DNA of 64,000 bases from Lycorma delicatula (lineage: Eukaryota > Arthropoda > Insecta > Hemiptera > Fulgoridae). Shown here in pieces: positions 58,396 through 64,000 of this stretch (the first letter of the stretch is position 1; every line of letters starts with the position of its first letter). Location: NCBI RefSeq assembly GCF_047948215.1, contig NC_134456.1:15966230-16030229 (forward strand), read 5' to 3'. The notes under the pieces are model-generated. The model ran no database searches. It was not told the origin of the DNA and saw nothing but the letters and a program-made list of their open reading frames with translations. The position numbers were made by a program, and so were the translations under genes.

Positions 58396-59226
58396 AAACG
58401 GGAGAAACGTGGATGTGGAACGACTCGTCGCGCCGTCTCATCCTGCCAGTCGAAAGGAAAGTAAAAATTAAATTTTTTTTTTTTTTTCTTTCTCGTGTGT
58501 GTGTGTTCTGCATCTTTTGTTGCAGATACCAACAGCCACTACGAAAACAAATGGTTTCTTCACTGCGGCCACGCGGTCCCCCCAGCCCCTTCTCAGACAC
58601 ACGTGTGTCTGAAGGTTAATAATTACGTGGAGTAAATAATTACTGTTTACTTCTTTCCAGAAAATCGCCGTCCCAAAACCGCGATCGCGAATAGGTATCA
58701 CCATTTGTAAGTTCCCTATTACCTTCCTTTCCTTTCAAGAAAGAAGAAAGAGGGAACGAGCCCAGCAGCCATCAGCCCAGCAGTCGCAAGCCCAGCAGCC
58801 ACCTGCCCAGCAGCCACTGACAGCACAGAAGAACGAAGAAACCTGCACTTTCCCCCGTTCAGCCCTTCGGGGCTTCGGGAATTACAAGGTTAATGGTATG
58901 TAACTTCGGTTACTACCAATTCTTGGAAAGTGCAGGCCAAAGAAGAACGAAGAGGTCTTCGGAAGAAGAAGAGGGAGAAGAAGAAGGAAGACCAACCACT
59001 CGCCTCAACATCACGGACTGGAGTCCGGAACAGAGCCCAGCAGAGATGCGTCCTGAAGGGCAGCCATACCAGAGGCGGATGAAGAGCTTCTACACAACCT
59101 CTCCTATTTCAAAACTTACAGTAAGATAAAATAACCTAGCAATTGCGACTCCTCCGGAAAAGGAGACGCATTGCTCCCTCCTTACAGGTAGTGCCCCGTC
59201 GTGGCGTATTCCTGCTAGCCTATTAA
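58396..59226 (+). CDS. Candidate gene of six very small exons, unknown function
   Basis: Not recognised. Proposed exons are 58396-58460, 58526-58614, 58661-58706, 58740-58888, 58936-59120 and 59188-59226 (stop TAA). Acceptors are TTGTTTCAG, TTGTTGCAG, TCTTTCCAG, CTTTCAAG, AGTGCAG and CTCCTTACAG. Donors are GTAAAA, GTTAAT, GTAAGT, GTTAAT and GTAAGA. All five joins keep one frame across 191 codons including the stop. Segments are KREKRGCGTTRRAVSSCQ, RPRGPPSPFSDTRVSE, four SPAAx repeats, then RSSEEEEGEEEGR and LNITDWSPEQSPAEM. An ATG at 58551 is in frame. Introns of 33-67 nt are unusually short; using donor GTATCA at 58695 lengthens the shortest to 45 nt and stays in phase. It could also be part of an unclassified repeat, since direct repeats flank the region. 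Confidence 0.4.
58594..58611. repeat. Perfect 18-bp palindrome
   Basis: CAGACACACGTGTGTCTG is its own complement. It lies inside the second proposed small exon and would form a tight hairpin in RNA or a cruciform in DNA. Confidence 0.9.
58759..58818 (+). repeat. 15-bp minisatellite, four units
   Basis: Four units of AGCCCAGCAGCCAYC type, each exactly 15 bp. In the proposed frame it encodes SPAAI, SPAVA, SPAAT, CPAAT. Read one frame over, it encodes AQQ repeats, and that frame is also open locally. Confidence 0.9.
58842..58936 (+). ncRNA. Possible structured RNA with two UUCG hairpins
   Basis: CCTGCACTTTCC (58842-58853) pairs perfectly with GGAAAGTGCAGG (58925-58936). Inside this 12-bp stem, AGCCC-TTCG-GGGCT (58861-58874) and GGTATGTAAC-TTCG-GTTACTACC (58895-58917) are hairpins closed by the very stable C(UUCG)G loop. 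This gives a three-way-junction-like fold. It overlaps proposed intron 4 and its flanking exons, so it may instead help or hinder splicing. No known RNA family was recognised. Confidence 0.35.
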
Positions 59227-59654
59227 AGAGTTAGCACCGAAAGGACTTCAGTGGACGGTCTGAAGGGGAATTACGTCGGGAGGACAGGCTTTATAAGCCT
59301 AGCCTTCCGCGGTCGGCCCATGAAATGGGTTCGATAACGCTGGTTTAACAACGGATTGGAATGCAATTAAATCCGTCTTAAATTCACTAAATAATAATAG
59401 ACAAAACTTGAAAAATTAGATCCGAGATTAAAAAATAACCCTTTTAAAAACAAGCCCGATTAGAATGATCCAGCAGCAAGGGACTCTGTCCAGGTTCTGC
59501 GATAAAGTAGGGAGTAATAGACTCCTGCCAACTTTGCATTCCATTCCATTCCATTCCTATTTAATCTACGCTATCGTAGTAAAGAGCATCTGTATGTGGG
59601 TCTGTGTGTTCCGTTTATCTTACCGGAAAATCCGTTCACTAGCGGAAAATCCCG
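59227..59654. other. GC-rich hairpin-prone sequence
   Basis: It includes AGGCTTTATAAGCCT and CCCATGAAATGGG hairpins (59289-59329). It could be the 3' untranslated part of the small-exon gene or part of a repeat. No coding frame was supported. Confidence 0.4.
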
Positions 59655-60066
59655 ATTCGTTAGTACATTTCTCGTGGTGGTCAGGTGTATACTTGTTTTA
59701 TTATATATATGCGGTATATCGATATATATATATCGAAGTTTGGTAACAATTTAGTACTCTTTAACAGGATCCGAATTCTTGGAAACAAAATCGCAAATCT
59801 GCGCTGTTCGGAAATCGGGGAGGGGGTGCGACGGGGTGCCGCCGTAATATCTCGGCAACCGCTGGTCCGATTTTTACGATTCAAACGGCGTAACTATCGG
59901 CAGGTCGAGCGCTAACCGTTTAACTCATCGGGTACGCTGTTGATCGACCGGATATTGGTCATCCGGAAATTAATTCGTTTAGTCATGCGTTTTGATCGCA
60001 CTCACCCGACGTAGTACGTACAAATACAATCTTTCGCTAAACAAGCTCAAATCTGTGCGTTAGCGA
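59655..60066 (+). repeat. GC-rich direct repeat, right copy
   Basis: Right-hand copy of the repeat at 56530-57045, same orientation. The two copies enclose about 2.6 kb that contains the small-exon candidate. A TATCGATATA-rich segment lies at 59712-59735. No TG...CA ends or flanking duplication were established, so calling them LTRs is not justified. Confidence 0.85.
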
Positions 60067-60083
60067 TTACCGATCCGCAGGAC

Positions 60084-60125
60084 CTAGCTGCGGAGGGCGT
60101 GTCACAGGCACGCCTCTGCAGCTAG
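60084..60125. repeat. GC-rich hairpin ending CTAG
   Basis: CTAGCTGCGGAGGGCGTG (60084-60101) pairs with CACGCCTCTGCAGCTAG (60109-60125) with one mismatch and one bulge around a 7-nt loop. It lies directly right of the right direct repeat and ends CTAG followed by T. Confidence 0.8.
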
Positions 60126-60544
60126 TATATTCGCTAAATTGGGGGCGACGGAAGCGAAGAAGAAATATAATCGCTGAATCCTTCGTAAAAAAAAAAAATA
60201 TGTACATATATTATAATTCGAAAAACAGCGTGTGCGCCGCACGCACATATCTGCAGATCAATCTTACAGTTCCTGTAAAAGATCGAAAGAGCATTTGAAA
60301 TGCAGTTATAAATGTTATATACAGAGTGATATTTAAGTATGGAAACAGCTTTATACTGCATACCTGAAAAGTCTTTGGAGGGAGAAAGAAATGGGGTTCA
60401 CCGCAGTTAAAAAAAATCTGCATTACGGTGGGTTTTTTATTTTTTTCAAAAATCAAACTTAATGTTTTAAATAGAAAGGTTGACGTACGATACATGATTT
60501 CGCTCCGTACAAAAATAAATATACCGTCTGTGTTATATCTATAG

Positions 60545-63500
60545 CAGGGGTGGCCAACAAATCGATCGCGATCGACCGGTCGATCGCGAGGTGGAATTCC
60601 GTGTACCATGGACTTTGAGGCGATTGTAGAAGACAAAACTTTCTAGCAATAGTTTAACGCATTCTGAGAATTCAAGGTCATAAATTCCTAGAATTCTGAC
60701 AGCCTGACACGGTGATCTCCGCCCACCCAGCAATACATTTTGACTTATGTGTTACATTTTTCACCGGACGCAACGCGTGAACGCAACAGTTACGACTCGA
60801 CTCGTCGAAGAACACAGTCAGTTAGGTTGAATATTTGGTAGTGTCATACGGTAGTTTCTTTTCTTTTGTATTAACAGTATTATTATTAATCAATATTATT
60901 TACCCTCGGTGACCACGTTGAGTTTCAATTTTTCTTCTGTTTTCTTCTGTCAAACAAAAAAAAATATTTTTTTTGTTTGAAATTAAATTGCTTTTCTTAC
61001 CTATGTATTTACTTGATAAGTGAGCATTCTCGGCAACAGATCTCTAAACTGCGGTCATTACACCGAGAGAAAAATAAGGAACAGTATTACAAATAAATTA
61101 GGAATAAAATAATTCTAAGTCGGTATTGTAAACCGTAATAAATATATTGTAACTTTAACATACTTCTTGTAAATTTGAATATATCAATATTAGATTTTAA
61201 TATACTTGTATTGCTGTTTGCTGTCCCCGATCGTAATATGCAGTATTATTATTTCTCTCAATGTAACGGAGATAATTGCCGCAGTTCATCAGTTTTTGAA
61301 TTTTCTAGGAAAATATTTAATTCTATGTTTATTTTTTAAATCGTCATATTTCTTTGCATTCTAGTATACCCATGGACACGAGTAGTAAACCGAAAAAATC
61401 AAAAACTTATCGCTTCAATGACGAATGGGAACTCGATTACTTTTTTCAATGGCGAGTGATAAATGTTATCGTTTAATATGCCTTACCTCGGTAGCCATTG
61501 CTAAAAAGGGTAATCTAGAGAGACGCTTTTTAGCTTTGCATAACAAGTATCAAACAGATTATCCACCAAATTTTGAAGTGAGAAAACATAAAGTTAGGAT
61601 CTTAAAACTCGATTAACAAATCAGCAAAGCTTTTTTAAAAAGCCAAGATTGAAGTCACAAGCAGTAACTTCTGCATCGTTCAAAGTAAGCTATCTCTTAT
61701 CAAAAAAATGTAAGCCATTTTCCGACGGTGAATTTGTAAAGGAAATTTTTTTTGAAATGTCAGATTCACTTTTAACGATTTTAAAAACAAGAGTGAAATT
61801 GTTGCTGCAATTCAAGATCTACAATCGTCTCGAAATACAGTGATGCGACGAATTGAAAGGACGAGTGGGAATGTAAAAGAGCGGTTATATAATGATATTA
61901 ATAGATGTTCTTGTTTTCCCCTTCGGTGTGATGAATCGACATATAAGTGATACAGCACAATTACTTGTTTTCGTTCGTATGGTTTTTAAGGATTTTACAT
62001 CTAAAGAAGAATTGTCGGGCACGATTTCTTTGAAGGAAAGGATTAGAGGTGTAGACATATTCAAAGCCTTTAAAAACTTGCTCGGGGATTTGAAAGTACC
62101 ACTTTTTAAATTAATCTCGATAACAACGGATGGCGCAACTGCAATGATAGGTTGCAGAATTGGATTTATACGTCAAAATGAAGATGAATTCCCAGCCTTT
62201 TTCAGCTATCGCTGCATAATTCGCCAGCAAGTGTAAGCTAGCAAGAGACTAAACACAAAAGAGGTAATGGACATAGCATTTAAAATTGTTAATTCAATTC
62301 GAGGAAGTTTCCTCAAACGGCGTCTCTTCCAACTGCAGCTCGATGAAGGCCAACCTGAATTATTACTACATACCGATGTCAGATAACTAAGCAGAGGTAA
62401 ATTTCTGTAGCGATTTCGTGATTTATTGTCTGAAATTATAGATTTTCTTCACGAACAAGATGGAAATTGTGAAAATTTAAACGATAAAACTTGGCTTAGC
62501 GACTTAGCATTTCTTACCGATTTTACTTCAAGTCATTTAAATTTAGAATTACAAGGTAAAAATAAAACAGTAATTGATATGATCAGCTGTATAGACGCAT
62601 ATGAAACAAAATTTATTTTGCTAATAGAAGATCTGCGACAAAATAATCTGAATCGTTTTCCAAATACGGCAGATAACCTACAAAAACATAAAAATATTAA
62701 TTATAAGATGGATCGACAAATACGTCGCGGAAATCCAAAAGGTAATTGAAGATTATGAGGTAAGATTCCAGGATTTTGAAAAAATTAAAGAAATTGTGGA
62801 ATTTATATCTTTTCCTTTTAAAAAAGATTTAAGTGTGAAAAGCATTAGCAAAAAAATTTCAGTCGTATTTCATACGGATCAAAGGGCATTAGAAAATGAA
62901 ATTAGAATTTTACAAATCGACTTAATCTTACAAGCCAGAAAATTTGAAGAAGATTTTTGGAAATATGTCCCAGTATCACCAAATGTAGCGAATATATCAT
63001 ACCTATGCGTATCGGCATTTTCATACTTGAAGCTAACGAAGACTAAACAACGCTTTGTCTTGACCGATTCCCGTACTGAATACTCATTATTATTATCTTT
63101 GTCAGGATATACACCTAATTATGATTCCTTGGTTAGAGACATGCAAACACAGTCTTCCCATTAATGTTAAATCTGTATTTATCTATAGCTACTTTGAATT
63201 AATAAATATTGTTAATAATTATCAATGTTCTTTTAATTCCCCTGGACGTGAGTTTTTTGGCCCTTTAAATAATTATTGTTGTTTTTTACGTAGATAGATA
63301 TATCAGTCGAGGGGTACTCAGCGAGCTATTGATAGATTAGCAAAAAGTAAATCGTATTATTCTTTCGTTATAAATTTTCCTGGCCCAAAAAAACGCAAAA
63401 GTGAAATGTTGAAATCAAATTATCAGCAGTACTGTGCATTTTTATAACACCTTTTCATATTTACGAACAAATAGTACAACTTATACGTTGCGGTTGATAA

Positions 63501-63846
63501 AAAAATTAAATTGCATTTTAAGTTAGTAAAAATCTATCTTGAAAAAGTGCCGGAAAATCGAATTTTTTAGGTACCGCATGTACGGAACGCTGCTATCAAA
63601 TTTGGGTATCGAGATATTTGCTTTTTTCATGAGCCTATATCTCGAAAACTTAATAAATGAATTATAAAATAATATATTTTACTTATCTGCCCGTACCTCG
63701 CTGGAATGCATCTTATACTGTAACACAGTATATAAACATAGTATGCATTTCACACCCCTTAGACTACGCCTATGATAACGAGTCGATCGCGACACACTTT
63801 TAAGATAAAAAGTCGATCTTATATACAGAAAAGTTGGCCACCCCTG
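60545..63846 (+). mobile_element. hAT transposon with intact terminal inverted repeats
   Basis: It starts CAGGGGTGGCCAAC at 60545 and ends with its exact complement, GTTGGCCACCCCTG, at 63846. Both ends also carry CGATCGCGA-type subterminal motifs. The termini and the enclosed BED-finger transposase fit the Charlie-like hAT branch. The flanking octamers are ATCTATAG and CTGTAGAT. Both fit the hAT target pattern (T at 2, A at 7) but are not identical, so no target duplication can be claimed. Confidence 0.9.
61372..63164 (+). pseudogene. hAT (ZBED / GTF2IRD2-like) transposase, decayed
   Basis: An ATG at 61372 starts MDTSSKPKKSKTYRFNDEWE. After a shift following a T-run near 61446 it reads KCYRLICLTSVAIAKKGNLE and RRFLALHNKYQTDYP, a BED finger in which a zinc Cys and the first His are both Arg. 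Further frames hold RCDEST and ISDTAQLLVFVRMVF (first catalytic Asp region), LISITTDGATAMIG (second Asp), LHTDVR then a stop then LSRGKF (normally WLSRG), and LTKTKQRFVLTDSRTEYSLL (C-terminal hAT dimerisation region). Open segments are 61425-61616, 61892-62236, 62426-62749 and 62796-63164. It cannot make active transposase. Confidence 0.88.
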
Positions 63847-64000
63847 CTGTAGATGATAATCTCATGTTTGTACTAATATTATGAGCGACAAAGACATTGT
63901 TGGTGTTTTTTAGGCGACATAAAATAGATGAAAACTATGTTTTTATGGTTAATAAACGGTTAAAAAACTACAAACATTTAGCATGTAGGATATCATTAAA

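Noticed and set aside
56530..60066. Direct repeats as the LTRs of a retrotransposon
   Set aside because: No TG/CA ends, primer-binding site, polypurine tract or pol gene was found between them, and the copies differ in length and content.
1..64000. CRISPR arrays, operons, bacterial or phage genes
   Set aside because: No regularly spaced short repeats, no clustered long reading frames and no bacterial gene families; all evidence points to an insect nuclear genome.

Overview
This window looks like a piece of an AT-rich insect nuclear genome, probably hemipteran-like, although the sequence alone does not fix the order. The reasons are spliced genes with kilobase introns, tRNA-derived SINEs, mariner, Helitron, Penelope, hAT and R1/RTE-type retroelements, and no operons, ribosome-binding sites or bacterial genes. 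All coordinates, translations and splice sites were worked out by eye.

The host coding content from about 7.9 to 48.9 kb is two tandem copies of an M1-family zinc aminopeptidase (aminopeptidase N / puromycin-sensitive type), both on the minus strand. Copy A has recognisable exons at 48.9, 46.4, 41.9, 38.3, 35.1, 32.1, 30.4 and 27.2 kb. They run from the N-terminal beta domain through GAMEN and HELAH to the C-terminal ERAP1-C-like helical domain. Intron phases match at every junction that could be checked. Copy A carries a frameshift, a nonsense codon exactly at the third zinc ligand, and a second stop near the C terminus. Copy B has exons at 24.4, 19.7, 16.4 and 8.4 kb, and perhaps 8.0 kb. 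It lacks a recognisable N-terminal half, and both its GAMEN and HExxH motifs are degraded, although three of its exons are still open. Both copies therefore look like broken or catalytically dead paralogs, unless the lesions are sequencing errors.

The introns are a catalogue of mobile elements. They hold two nearly identical RTE-like retrotransposon ends (4.26-4.73 and 47.5-48.27 kb, the first with a 9-bp target-site duplication), an R1-like element (about 11-13.2 kb), several mariner/Tc1 remnants and a long-armed foldback element (9.66-10.42 kb). They also hold a short Helitron with a polypurine core (21.56-22.31 kb), a SINE nested in a terminal-inverted-repeat element (29.4-30.06 kb), a Penelope GIY-YIG fragment (43.86 kb) and an inverted pair of an unclassified repeat (15.5 and 49.3 kb).

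The right end (52-64 kb) differs. It holds gag- and RT-like fragments (52-56.4 kb), then a more GC-rich stretch bounded by diverged direct repeats (56.53-57.05 and 59.66-60.07 kb). Between these repeats is a candidate plus-strand gene made of six very small exons (58.40-59.23 kb) that join in phase to a stop codon. Part of it is also rich in stable hairpins, including two UUCG-type tetraloops. I do not recognise this gene, and it is the best candidate here for something undescribed. The window ends with a 3.3-kb hAT transposon that has clear terminal inverted repeats but a decayed BED-finger transposase.
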